The translations under genes were made by a program, and so were the position numbers. Source: Legionella_C sp963803545 (GTDB lineage: Bacteria; Pseudomonadota; Gammaproteobacteria; Legionellales; Legionellaceae). From it: DNA of 64,000 bases. Positions 18,836 through 26,840 of the stretch are shown in pieces (the first letter of the stretch is position 1; each line of letters starts with the position of its first letter). The stretch lies in assembly GCA_963803545.1 (NCBI GenBank), contig CAWDMX010000001.1, positions 756,300 to 820,299 of the forward strand, in the 5' to 3' direction. The notes under the pieces are model-generated. The model did not search any database and was not told where the DNA came from. It saw only the letters and a list, made by a program, of their open reading frames with translations.

Positions 18836-19642
18836 ATGAACAAAAATGATTGGTGGGAAAATGCGGCTTCACCCGATGAAGTGCAGGGTTACATTCAAGG
18901 AGAAATAGCTGAATTAACAAGCGCCATTAATAAGAGCAAAGCGCGGCTCTTGTCGGATAAAGACGTTAAGGAGAGTTTTAAAGAACTAGCGGCGTATTTC
19001 TTTATAGGATTTGCAAATCCTGTATCACTTTTAATCGGCCCGTTGTTTATAACCTTGGTGGCGGCTTTTAGCCCTGTTGTCTTCACCAGCATTTTTATTC
19101 CCGTTGCAATCTACGGTGCCTTTTTAGTACTGTCTGGAGCAGCGATTTGTTTAGGATATTGTATTGCTTCCAGCAAATACGCTAATAAGGAGCTGATGCT
19201 AGCCTTGTCGGCAACACTCGCTTTTGGTCCTGTGGTGCTAACACTAGTATATATGCTCGCCCTTATCGCTTCGCTGATCCTAATTGCGGCTTTTATTTTG
19301 CCAACTGCGACTGTGGTATCGGTATATAGTCTTGTAATGGGGCCTTTACTTTTAGTTTCAGCCTGTGTGTTGGGCGCGCTTGCGGTTAATTTAGGCGTGT
19401 ATTTGTACTCTAGACACAATCAAAACGTTCTAAATAGTAAACAAGGGCCGTTGGAGATTCTGCAAAAAGAGCTAGTCGATGAGCAAGATCTCAAACAACA
19501 ATTATTGACGCAACCTGCTCGTAAAAACGCAAGGAGCGCTTGTCCTCCAAAAGCTTCGGGCTTCTCAGGGGGTATGTTTCCGTCTGTTAGCACGCCTCCT
19601 GCAGATTGCCCCACACCACTCTTACCTAAGCGCCAAGGCTAA
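18836..19642 (+). CDS. Polytopic membrane protein, effector candidate
   Basis: 268 residues from ATG 18836, which has GGGGG just upstream. After a soluble N-terminal 55 residues (WWENAASPDEVQGYIQGEI, Lys-rich helix) there are about five hydrophobic segments between residues 60 and 200 (GFANPVSLLIGPLFITLV, AIYGAFLVLSGAAICLGY, ALIASLILIAAFILP, others). A polar C-terminal tail of some 65 residues with several Cys and Pro (SACPPKASGF, STPPADCP) follows. No signal peptide and no known transporter motif. With the PmrA-like box upstream this fits the profile of a translocated membrane effector, but the function is not recognised. Confidence 0.6.
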   Translation: MNKNDWWENAASPDEVQGYIQGEIAELTSAINKSKARLLSDKDVKESFKELAAYFFIGFANPVSLLIGPLFITLVAAFSPVVFTSIFIPVAIYGAFLVLSGAAICLGYCIASSKYANKELMLALSATLAFGPVVLTLVYMLALIASLILIAAFILPTATVVSVYSLVMGPLLLVSACVLGALAVNLGVYLYSRHNQNVLNSKQGPLEILQKELVDEQDLKQQLLTQPARKNARSACPPKASGFSGGMFPSVSTPPADCPTPLLPKRQG

Positions 19643-19841
19643 TTATTCAATATCTCGGCAACTCAGTGAATAAGCAAGCTACACCTTATCAACGCCAATT
19701 GACGGATAAAATCGACCAAAATTTGCCGCTTTCTCCTGCCTTTCAGTGCGTGGTATACTTGCTCAAAAAAGCCATCTCCAGCACGGATTTTGGCAACAAA
19801 TATTGATAAACCCAACTCACCATGGGGCACTAGTCGGACAC

Positions 19842-20891
19842 ATGAGAGTAACAACAACACACAAGAGAATCGGCAGGATTTTTCTTTCAACCAAACGGTT
19901 CTTATCCCTAATTATCGCAAGCTCTCTTTTCATTATCGAAGTATCGTCGTTTGCAGCAACCCAAAAGACGGCTAAACCACTATCAATTCAGAAACAATTG
20001 GCAGAACTTGAAGCCTCCTCTAAAGGGCGAATCGGCGTTTATGTTATCAATACGGCTAACAATGCGCATCTGGGGTATCGTGCAAATGAACGCTTTCCCA
20101 CAGGCTGTACTTCCAAAGTCATCGGTGTTGCAACTATTCTCAGTAAGAGCATGAATAATAGTGCTTTGTTGTCGCAAAGAATAAATTACTCAAAAAAAGA
20201 TTTAACCGGTTGGGACCCCATTACAGCGAACTATCTTTCATCAGGTATGACAGTGGAGCAATTATGCGCTGCTTCCATTCGTTACAGCGATAATACCGCT
20301 ATGAACCTTCTGGTGAAGCAAATGGGTGGATTGGATCAAATGACTCTTTTTGCCCAGTCCCTTGGTAACACTTCATTTCGCCAAGATAATGGCTGGCCAG
20401 AAGAAGCTTATTCCGGTGGAAAAGGTGATTTAAAGGATAGCTCTACCCCAAAAGATATGGCAGGCAGTTTACAAAAATTAGCCTTTACGGACGCCTTAGC
20501 TCATCCGCAAAGAGAGATGCTACTCTCCTGGTTAAAAACCAACACTACAGGTGGTTTTCGTATTAGGGCAGGTCTTCCGAAAGATTGGCTTGTAGCAGAC
20601 AAAACAGGTACTGGCGGAGCCTACGGTACAACGAATGATCTTGGAATTATCTGGCCTCTTAAATGCGCGCCCCTCATCATGGCAATTTATTACACGAATG
20701 ATGCTAAAAGTGCCGTAAAGAGGGAAGATGTTATCGCGTTTGCTACGAGACTATTAGTCAATAAATTAGCCCAAAGCGATCAGTGCATCAGGAAAAATCT
20801 TGAAAGGTCTGGGGCTGCAATTATGAAAGAACACCCGGTTGAAATTCACGCAGTAGAATTAACTAATTTTGTAAGGAGAAAACTGCTATGA
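19842..20891 (+). CDS. Class A beta-lactamase-like protein with Cys at the nucleophile position
   Basis: About 349 residues from ATG 19842, which gives an export signal (RFLSLIIASSLFIIEVSSFAA). Class A landmarks: RFPTGCTSK aligns with the S70-x-x-K73 motif, YSDNTA is the SDN130 motif, and ADKTGTGG is the K234-T-G motif. The codon at the Ser70 position (20106-20108) is TGT, Cys89 of the product, while Lys73 is kept. The omega loop (GWPEEAYSGG) departs from the usual E166-x-x-L-N170 pattern. Known Ser-to-Cys enzymes of this class retain at most weak activity, so it may be inactive, altered or a penicillin-binding sensor. The C-terminus carries a 40-residue extension. It overlaps the following acetyltransferase gene by four bases. 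Confidence 0.8.
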   Translation: MRVTTTHKRIGRIFLSTKRFLSLIIASSLFIIEVSSFAATQKTAKPLSIQKQLAELEASSKGRIGVYVINTANNAHLGYRANERFPTGCTSKVIGVATILSKSMNNSALLSQRINYSKKDLTGWDPITANYLSSGMTVEQLCAASIRYSDNTAMNLLVKQMGGLDQMTLFAQSLGNTSFRQDNGWPEEAYSGGKGDLKDSSTPKDMAGSLQKLAFTDALAHPQREMLLSWLKTNTTGGFRIRAGLPKDWLVADKTGTGGAYGTTNDLGIIWPLKCAPLIMAIYYTNDAKSAVKREDVIAFATRLLVNKLAQSDQCIRKNLERSGAAIMKEHPVEIHAVELTNFVRRKLL

Positions 20892-21952
20892 GCACTATTA
20901 CTCTCCGTGAGCTAAAGGTTGATGATAAAGAAGCCTTTTTGAAAGCGACGGTTGATAGTCAATCCCTGCACCATCCATGGGTTACACCTCCCCGGACCTC
21001 GCAACAATTTGATGAGTATTGGCAACGATTCCAGCAATCCAATCAGAAAAGTTATTTAGCCTGTGATGCGTCAGGCACTATTGTTGGTGTCTTCAATGTT
21101 AGTGAAATTGTTCGAGGCGCATTTCAAAATGCTTTTCTAGGGTTTTATGGAGTACGGGGTTTTAGTGGGAAAGGGTATATGAGCCGCGGCCTTAAACTAG
21201 TACAGAAAAAAGTATTTGAAGAGTTGGCATTGCACCGATTAGAGGCCAATATACAGCCAGAAAATACCCGCTCAATTCAACTGGTAAAAAAGTCTGGCTT
21301 TCGTTATGAAGGTTTCTCGCCCCGCTATTTAAAAATAAATAACGAATGGCGTGGGCATGAGCATTGGGCAATTACCTCAGAAGACTATATAAGCGATACC
21401 CCTGAGGTGTTAAAAAAAGACGGCGTTAAGCTGGTGCCCTATAATCCAGAGTGGCCAAAGTTGGCGCAGATGGAGATGGATAAGTTACAATCAGTTTTCC
21501 CCGCCAGTACAATTATTGACATTCAGCATGTCGGCAGTACTGCAATTTCAGGTTTATCGGCAAAACCAATACTTGATATTCAAATAGCAGTTCAGTCATT
21601 AGAAAATATGAAACTTATGGCAGTACCCATTCTACAGAAGTGTGGTTATGAATATTGGGATAATAACCCAGATCCTAAAAGGATGTTTTTTGTTAAGGGC
21701 ATGCCTCCCTATGGTGAAAAGCGAACGCACCATATCCACCTATTTGAACATCATTCAGACCATTGGTGTACTAAGCTGATTTTCAGGGATTATCTGCGCT
21801 CACATGCAGACTTAGCAAAAGAGTACGAGCAATTAAAGGCAAAGTTGGCTGTTGAACACTCATACGATCGTGAAAAATATACAGATGAAAAATTAGAGTT
21901 TGTTAATAAAGTGTTACGGTTGGCTACAAAACCCGATGACGAATTAAAATAA
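20888..21952 (+). CDS. GNAT acetyltransferase fused to a GrpB (UPF0157) domain
   Basis: 354 residues. Residues 1-170 are a RimJ/RimL-type GNAT domain (ITLRELKVDDKEAF, VRGFSGKGYMSRGL as acetyl-CoA loop, LEANIQPENTRSIQLVKKSGF). Residues 175-345 are a GrpB/UPF0157 nucleotidyltransferase-fold domain (VPYNPEWPKLAQ, IQHVGSTAISGLSAKPILDI, HHIHLFE, FRDYLRSHADLAKEYEQLK). Such fusions occur in other bacteria. The substrate is unknown; small-molecule or protein N-acetylation is the general role of the first domain. ATGA overlap with the beta-lactamase-like gene suggests translational coupling. Confidence 0.85.
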   Translation: MSTITLRELKVDDKEAFLKATVDSQSLHHPWVTPPRTSQQFDEYWQRFQQSNQKSYLACDASGTIVGVFNVSEIVRGAFQNAFLGFYGVRGFSGKGYMSRGLKLVQKKVFEELALHRLEANIQPENTRSIQLVKKSGFRYEGFSPRYLKINNEWRGHEHWAITSEDYISDTPEVLKKDGVKLVPYNPEWPKLAQMEMDKLQSVFPASTIIDIQHVGSTAISGLSAKPILDIQIAVQSLENMKLMAVPILQKCGYEYWDNNPDPKRMFFVKGMPPYGEKRTHHIHLFEHHSDHWCTKLIFRDYLRSHADLAKEYEQLKAKLAVEHSYDREKYTDEKLEFVNKVLRLATKPDDELK

Positions 21953-21970
21953 AATTTAGAGGTCTGCATC

Positions 21971-22663
21971 TTGTCTAGAACCCAGCGGCTTTTTGATCTC
22001 ATCCAAATACTGCGAAAGCATCGTTTTCCTGTCAGTGGAAAACAATTAGCTGCAGAGTTAGGCGTGAGTCTTCGTACAGTGTATCGAGATATAGTCGCAT
22101 TACAAGGGCAAGGGGCAACAATAGACGGAGAAGCGGGTGTTGGTTACGTACTGCGTCCGGGCTTTATGTTGCCTCCATTAATGTTTTCTGAAGATGAGAT
22201 TGAAGCATTGGTCTTAGGCTCGCGCTGGGTGGCTTGTAGAACGGATAAAAAGTTAAGGCTTGCAGCAACTAACGCTCTAGCTAAAATATCCGCCGTCCTT
22301 CCCGAAGCTCTTCGCCAACAACTTGAGTTCTCAGGGTTGCTCATTGGCCCTGTAAAAACCGCAATAGAAAATGATGACGAAAAGGAAGCCTTAATACGTC
22401 GTGCCATTCGTAAAGAATATAAACTGCAAATGACTTATATGGATGTCAAGGAAGATGAATCTCAACGCATTATTTGGCCATTGGCTCTTGGTTTTTTTGA
22501 AGAGGTTCACGTTATTGTCGCTTGGTGTGAGTTGCGAGAAAGCTTTCGTCATTTCCGTACAGATAGAATTGTCACTTTGGCGCAATTAGAAATGCGTTAT
22601 CCCAAGCATCGCCAAGCCCTATTAAAACAATGGCGTAAAATTAATAATATTCCTGAGCAATAA
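21971..22663 (+). CDS. WYL-domain transcriptional regulator (YafY-like)
   Basis: 230 residues starting at TTG 21971 with AGAGGT upstream. Residues 1-60 form an HTH_11 winged helix (RTQRLFDLIQILRKHRFPVSGKQLAAELGVSLRTVYRDI). Residues 140-225 form the WYL ligand-binding domain (RKEYKLQMTYMD, WPLALGFFEEVHVIVAWCELRESFRHFR). These proteins usually control neighbouring genes, here probably the downstream VOC, EVE and GyrI-like genes. It follows the GNAT-GrpB gene by 18 bp, so all may be one transcript. Confidence 0.9.
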   Translation: MSRTQRLFDLIQILRKHRFPVSGKQLAAELGVSLRTVYRDIVALQGQGATIDGEAGVGYVLRPGFMLPPLMFSEDEIEALVLGSRWVACRTDKKLRLAATNALAKISAVLPEALRQQLEFSGLLIGPVKTAIENDDEKEALIRRAIRKEYKLQMTYMDVKEDESQRIIWPLALGFFEEVHVIVAWCELRESFRHFRTDRIVTLAQLEMRYPKHRQALLKQWRKINNIPEQ

Positions 22664-22746
22664 ACCCATTCGCTGCTGACAGAAACGGTCACTCAATGCG
22701 CGTAAGCTGCCGCCTAAGAATTACTACTAAAAAGGAAAAAAACACG

Positions 22747-23115
22747 ATGCTCGAACCAAGTACCGTTGTGCTTTATGTTGATAATCTTCTAGTAAGTAGC
22801 GGCTTTTATCAGGATTTACTTGGAATAAAACCTGAGGAAGATTCCCCTACATTTCATTCGTTCACATTATCAAATGGAATGGGTTTAGGCTTGAAAGCAA
22901 ACCATTCGGTTGAGCCGCCAGCCAATGAAAAGGGTAGTGCTGAGTTAGCGTTCACGTGTGATAGTGACAAAGAGGTTAATGAGTTATTTGCAAAATGGCA
23001 GGGAAAGAAAATAAGTATGGCTCAGTCACCAACGGTTGTACCGTATGGCTATACTTTTCTTGCACAAGATCCCGATGGCCATCGACTGCGGGTTGTCTCA
23101 TTCAGAAAATCATAA
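22747..23115 (+). CDS. VOC (glyoxalase/bleomycin-resistance superfamily) protein
   Basis: 122 residues from ATG 22747, with AAGGA about 10 bases upstream. The fold signature is clear: STVVLYVDNLLVSSGFYQDLLGI at the start and YTFLAQDPDGHRLRVVSF at the end, a one-motif-pair VOC domain. Family members bind a metal or sequester drugs, and the substrate cannot be told. WYL regulators are often found next to VOC genes of this type. The stop codon overlaps the start of the broken EVE gene. Confidence 0.85.
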   Translation: MLEPSTVVLYVDNLLVSSGFYQDLLGIKPEEDSPTFHSFTLSNGMGLGLKANHSVEPPANEKGSAELAFTCDSDKEVNELFAKWQGKKISMAQSPTVVPYGYTFLAQDPDGHRLRVVSFRKS

Positions 23116-23443
23116 TGTCAAATTGGGTTGCTGTTGCTTCAGCAGAACACATCCAAAAGGGTCAATTCTCAGGTTTCATGCAGGTTTGCCATGGTAAAGG
23201 TCTCCCATTAAAACGTATGAAGCCTAATGATTGGCTTGTCCATTCCGGCGAGATGTGCTGTGGTTTAACGCTCAACAAGCACTTATAGCACCCCTTCTCG
23301 AGCAACTTGAGTTTACAAAAAATAAAAAAAACTGGGGATATCAATTTCGTTTTGGGCTTATATCAATCACCGACCATGACATGCAATTGATTAGTAACAC
23401 CATGCAAATCCCCCTCAATGCTACGTTAAAGGAGAAAATCTAA
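23115..23443 (+). pseudogene. EVE-domain protein with internal deletion and frameshift
   Basis: ATG 23115 begins a typical EVE start (NWVAVASAEHIQKGQFSGFMQVCHGK, PLKRMKPNDWLV) but this frame stops at 23286-23288. A second frame (from about 23231) carries the C-terminal part (LIAPLLEQLEFTKNKKNWGYQFRFG, ISITDHDMQLI) to 23443. The middle of the domain, which should read toward a Tyr-Ser motif and about 35 residues, is missing. EVE domains bind modified bases. This copy is broken by deletion plus frameshift. Confidence 0.75.
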
Positions 23444-23938
23444 ATGCCAACTACCGATCCAATAATGAAACACGTTGATAGCTTTACAGTGACAGGCCGC
23501 ACAGTAAGAACTAAAAATAGCGATGAGTTCAACCCCGATAGTGCAAAATTGTCTAATCTGTGGCAACAATTTTATTCCAGCAACCCGTCCCCTAATACAA
23601 CTATTTTTGGTGTGTATTCAGGCTATGAATCTGATGCCAATGGTTCTTACGACGTTACGGCAGGCGTACTCAATACCAATCAACGTGTTGCGTTAAGTGC
23701 TGTTGCAATCAACTCAGGCAATTACCTTGTATTTCAGAGTAAAGGCCAGATGCCCCAAACAGTCATTGAAACATGGAAGCGCGTCTGGGACTATTTTAAC
23801 GTTAACAGCCCATACCTCCGTTGCTTTATGACGGACTTTGAAGCGTATAAAAATGGCGATGAAGTAGCTATTTATATCGGCGTCAAGCAAAAAAAAACAC
23901 ACCGATGCGCTATTAAAATTGCGCCTTACCGGTTTTAA
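23444..23938 (+). CDS. GyrI-like / AraC effector-binding domain protein
   Basis: 164 residues with AAAGGAG 12 bases before ATG 23444. The sequence matches stand-alone effector-binding proteins of the GyrI/AraC_E_bind superfamily: FTVTGRTVRTKN, LWQQFY, IFGVYSGYESDANGSYDVTAGV, VFQSKGQMPQTVIETWKRVWDYF, and a final acidic DFEAY strand followed by VAIYIGVK. Such proteins bind small cationic ligands or drugs. It lies last in the WYL-VOC-EVE run and converges on umuC with overlapping stop codons. Confidence 0.8.
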   Translation: MPTTDPIMKHVDSFTVTGRTVRTKNSDEFNPDSAKLSNLWQQFYSSNPSPNTTIFGVYSGYESDANGSYDVTAGVLNTNQRVALSAVAINSGNYLVFQSKGQMPQTVIETWKRVWDYFNVNSPYLRCFMTDFEAYKNGDEVAIYIGVKQKKTHRCAIKIAPYRF

Positions 23939-25185
23939 ACACACAACAAATCTTTCCAGTTGGTCGTATAGTTGGGGGATTTAAGCGCACGTTTCATAGA
24001 CCAAGGCTGAGACTTGCCTTGCGCGGCAAGTGTAAGAGTATGGCGGCCGAAGCGTTGGTTTACGGTTTCAAACACGCGCATCAATTTTTCGGTTTGCGCG
24101 GTGTCAGAGGCATTAATAGGATTAAAGAAATCATTCTGCTGATGCGTCTTGTCTTGTAAATCAAAAAGCATTACGCCAATTTTTTGATAATGAATACCCG
24201 CCTTAAAAATACGATTTATCGCTGTTTTAGCCGCATCAGTAAGTTTTCTTAGGTCGTCGGTTGGATGCACAAAACAAACGCTTATTTCTTTATTATAATG
24301 CGCGAGGTCGGCTCGAAAACGGGAAGACTGCACGAACACGGATAATTGTTGTGCTTGCCTGTTATCACGCCGTAATTTTTCATGCGCGCGTGCAACATAA
24401 CTGCTAATTGCATTTTGTAAGGCTGGAAGCTCGGTTTGCAGGCACCCAAACGATTTAGAAGAAACAATACTTTTTCTCGGCTCTACCGTCTCAAGTTTAA
24501 GGCAGCGAATGCCATTTAACTCGAGAGCCGTACGCATCATCATGACTGAAAATTTGGTTTTTAAAAAATGCGGATCGCAGCGCGCAAGGTCGCCTGCGGT
24601 GTTGATATTAAGCGCCATTAATTTTTTAGCCCATTGGCGCCCAATTCCCCATACTTCATCAATGGCTAATTGATTTAGTAACAACTCCTGTCCGGTTATA
24701 TTAAAAACGGAAGATTTAAAAATTTTTTTAGCACAATTATTAGCAATCTTAGCTAAGGTTTTAGTTTGTCCAATACCAAAAGAAGTAGGGATGCCGGTGT
24801 ATTGCAACACCCTTTTTTGCAACCGCTCACAAAAGCCCAAACGTTCTTTCTCCGCAAGAGCGGTTAAATCAAGAAAAGCTTCGTCAATAGAATACACTTC
24901 TACATCAGGCCAAGCATCAGCAAGTATGGACATAATGCGATGTGAAATATCACCGTAGAGGGTGTAATTTGACGAAAAAACCTGAACGTTGTGTTGATGG
25001 CAAAGAGCTTTTACTTTAAAAAAAGGCGTACCCATAACAATTCCTAAAGCCTTGGCTTCATTTGAACGCGCAATAACGCAACCGTCGTTATTAGAAAGGA
25101 TAACAATCGGGGTATCGATTAAATCCGGGCGAAATAACCGCTCGCAGGACGCATAAAAATTATTGCAATCTATAAGTGCGTACAT
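23935..25185 (-). CDS. umuC: DNA polymerase V catalytic subunit UmuC
   Basis: 416 residues from ATG 25185, the start that matches the family (MYALIDCNNFYASCERLFRP). It is a Y-family translesion polymerase with palm motifs DCNNFYASCE and YSIDEAFLDL (metal-binding Asp/Glu), a thumb (IPTSFGIGQTKTLAKIANNCAK, WGIGRQWAKKL), a little-finger domain, and the UmuC-type C-terminus (FGRHTLTLAAQGKSQPWSMKR). Full length. It overlaps the end of umuD by 16 bases, so the two are cotranscribed. Confidence 0.95.
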   Translation of the reverse strand: MYALIDCNNFYASCERLFRPDLIDTPIVILSNNDGCVIARSNEAKALGIVMGTPFFKVKALCHQHNVQVFSSNYTLYGDISHRIMSILADAWPDVEVYSIDEAFLDLTALAEKERLGFCERLQKRVLQYTGIPTSFGIGQTKTLAKIANNCAKKIFKSSVFNITGQELLLNQLAIDEVWGIGRQWAKKLMALNINTAGDLARCDPHFLKTKFSVMMMRTALELNGIRCLKLETVEPRKSIVSSKSFGCLQTELPALQNAISSYVARAHEKLRRDNRQAQQLSVFVQSSRFRADLAHYNKEISVCFVHPTDDLRKLTDAAKTAINRIFKAGIHYQKIGVMLFDLQDKTHQQNDFFNPINASDTAQTEKLMRVFETVNQRFGRHTLTLAAQGKSQPWSMKRALKSPNYTTNWKDLLCV

Positions 25186-25625
25186 GAGCGAGCCGGTGTA
25201 TGAATAATATGACGGATCACCCCCCAAATCACACATTCCGTATTGCCGGTAATGCGGATAGGAATTGCCGTGTTATCATCGGCAACAAGTTGAACGCGGC
25301 CGTTGGTCTTGCAAAGACGACGCACCATCCAATCACCACTGATAAACGCAACCACGCGATCGTTATGCGAGGGGGTAAGGCTTCGGTCTATGATGAGCAA
25401 ATCGCGAGCGGTGATATCGCTAAATCCAAAGTCGCTACTGGTTACTTTTAGAATAAACGTTGCGGCTGGATGCGGTATTAGAAATTCATTAAGATCCAAA
25501 TGCGACTCTAAATAATCATCCGCCGGAGAAGGAAAGCCGGCCTGCACACGACTGGCAAATAAGGGCAAAGGAAGAAAGTCGCTCGAAGCGACTCTATAAA
25601 AATCAAACGCGTCACCGTGGTTCAT
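25170..25625 (-). CDS. umuD: UmuD homologue lacking the Ser-Lys catalytic dyad
   Basis: 151 residues. The cleavage-site region is typical (RVQAGFPSPADDY, cut expected at Ala29-Gly30). Ungapped alignment to E. coli UmuD from this site puts Asp65 at the place of nucleophile Ser60 (TSSDFGF replaces SGDSM) and Arg102 at the place of general base Lys97 (MVRRL replaces TVKKL). The rest of the fold is kept (DLLIIDRSLTPSHNDRVVAF). Self-cleavage by the known mechanism therefore looks impossible unless a neighbouring Ser (63 or 64) has taken over. No clear LexA box is seen upstream. The start lacks a strong ribosome binding site. Confidence 0.85.
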   Translation of the reverse strand: MNHGDAFDFYRVASSDFLPLPLFASRVQAGFPSPADDYLESHLDLNEFLIPHPAATFILKVTSSDFGFSDITARDLLIIDRSLTPSHNDRVVAFISGDWMVRRLCKTNGRVQLVADDNTAIPIRITGNTECVIWGVIRHIIHTPARSCTHL

Positions 25626-26017
25626 AAATGTGCTACTTATTTAGTTTAAAATAAAAATATAGAGCAGTAAGAACGTAATTTCTAGTAGAAAAATGCGGAG
25701 CACACCCGCAATATCCGTAAGTTTCGATTTGCAAAGGGAAAAATAAATACAAATATTATTCTTGACATTGTCTTTATGTACGTTATTCAAGACAATACGT
25801 CATTTTCTGAAAACAGCCTTATGATGGCGTATTATTTTGCAGCAATCTGTAAAGTAGCGCCCCTTTCCGCCATTAAAAAATATATTGAACAATAAAGAAA
25901 ACCTAATAGAAACAACAATATCAACAGCCTCGCTGTCGACGCGGTCCAATCTCGTCCTGAAAGACGAGATTTTTCGCGAAAAGCGGTTAAAACTCATGTT
26001 AAGAAATAATTGATAAT
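25626..26017. other. AT-rich intergenic region upstream of umuDC
   Basis: No gene supported; an 84-codon frame at 25800-26054 has no family features and runs into the next gene. It holds the inverted repeat at 25767-25796 and probably the umuDC promoter. A CTG-N10-CAG LexA-type site was not found by eye. Confidence 0.4.
25767..25796. promoter_or_regulatory. Inverted repeat, candidate operator upstream of umuDC
   Basis: ATTGTCTT and AAGACAAT form an 8-bp perfect inverted repeat with a 14-bp spacer, and TTGACA overlaps its left arm. On the minus strand the same arms can be read as TTGTCT and GACAAT spaced by 17, close to a weak promoter for umuDC. Role is an inference. Confidence 0.3.
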
Positions 26018-26551
26018 TTACATTGATAAATTTAGGTTCGACGCAAATCCACATTCTAGACTTTGAATCAGCGATTTTAGAAAATCAAAACTTAAATTAT
26101 ATATTCCTGGAGAACTTGTTTCTCTTGGACCCGCAATATTCAGAATTTTTACATTATTAAGATTTAACCATTGAGTAGTTTCTTTGATATTATTTTTTTT
26201 TGCGAGCATAAGATTAATGATTAAGTAGGGTTTTTTTAACGTATTCACCTCCGATATTGTTACTATTGTTCCGTCTTGTACGTTTTTTGGTAAAGGAAGA
26301 GAGGGCACTAAAATCAAGGTACCATCAGAATCACGTATATTTAAACAAGTACGTGTATCATAATTATGTTGCTCCGACTGAACATCGGTATCTACCTCAA
26401 CCAAATTTTTAAATTTGGCTGAAATTAAACCTGCTTCATTAATGCGTCCTTTCGGGCACCATCCTCCATACTGTACATTTAGGCCTATAGCCGCATCAAG
26501 CCCGGCTTGATCAACCCCTGTTTGCCCACCGGTTATAATTTTTTCAATCAT
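26018..26551 (-). CDS. SLOG-superfamily protein, circularly permuted YpsA type (putative molybdenum carrier)
   Basis: 177 residues. The N-terminus has the glycine-rich nucleotide-binding motif of this family (KIITGGQTGVDQAGLDAAIGL), then YGGWCPKGRINEAGLI, TRTCLNIRDSDGTLIL and IAGPRETSSPGIY. These are the diagnostic blocks of the family annotated as molybdenum carrier (PF12694), which comparative work places in the SLOG nucleotide-sensor superfamily. The ligand is unknown. It stands alone between umuDC and the GST gene. Confidence 0.85.
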   Translation of the reverse strand: MIEKIITGGQTGVDQAGLDAAIGLNVQYGGWCPKGRINEAGLISAKFKNLVEVDTDVQSEQHNYDTRTCLNIRDSDGTLILVPSLPLPKNVQDGTIVTISEVNTLKKPYLIINLMLAKKNNIKETTQWLNLNNVKILNIAGPRETSSPGIYNLSFDFLKSLIQSLECGFASNLNLSM

Positions 26552-26840
26552 ATTTTTACCTGTTTATACTATTTAGAGGGCGTGAAATGATGATTAAAAT
26601 TATAAAAATAACACGCTTTAAAAATCTTTTATAGGTTAACTCGTGACAGTAAGGGCAATAATGCCGTGATTGGATGGCAAATAATAGGGCTAATAAAAGC
26701 ATCATTTGCAGCCTCTCTGTTTCAAATTTTACAAACAGGCCTAAAGGGTAGGGGGATGAGAACGATAGGAAAAGGGAAGACGGCTAGAGTTGATAAAAGT
26801 ACAGCGCGTGTTGTATTGGTTGAAAACTCCTCGATGGCTA

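Noticed and set aside
25626..25800. LexA box for umuDC
   Set aside because: No CTG-N10-CAG palindrome was found on inspection of either strand.
25800..26054. 84-codon minus-strand ORF
   Set aside because: It overlaps the end of the SLOG-family gene and has no recognisable features.
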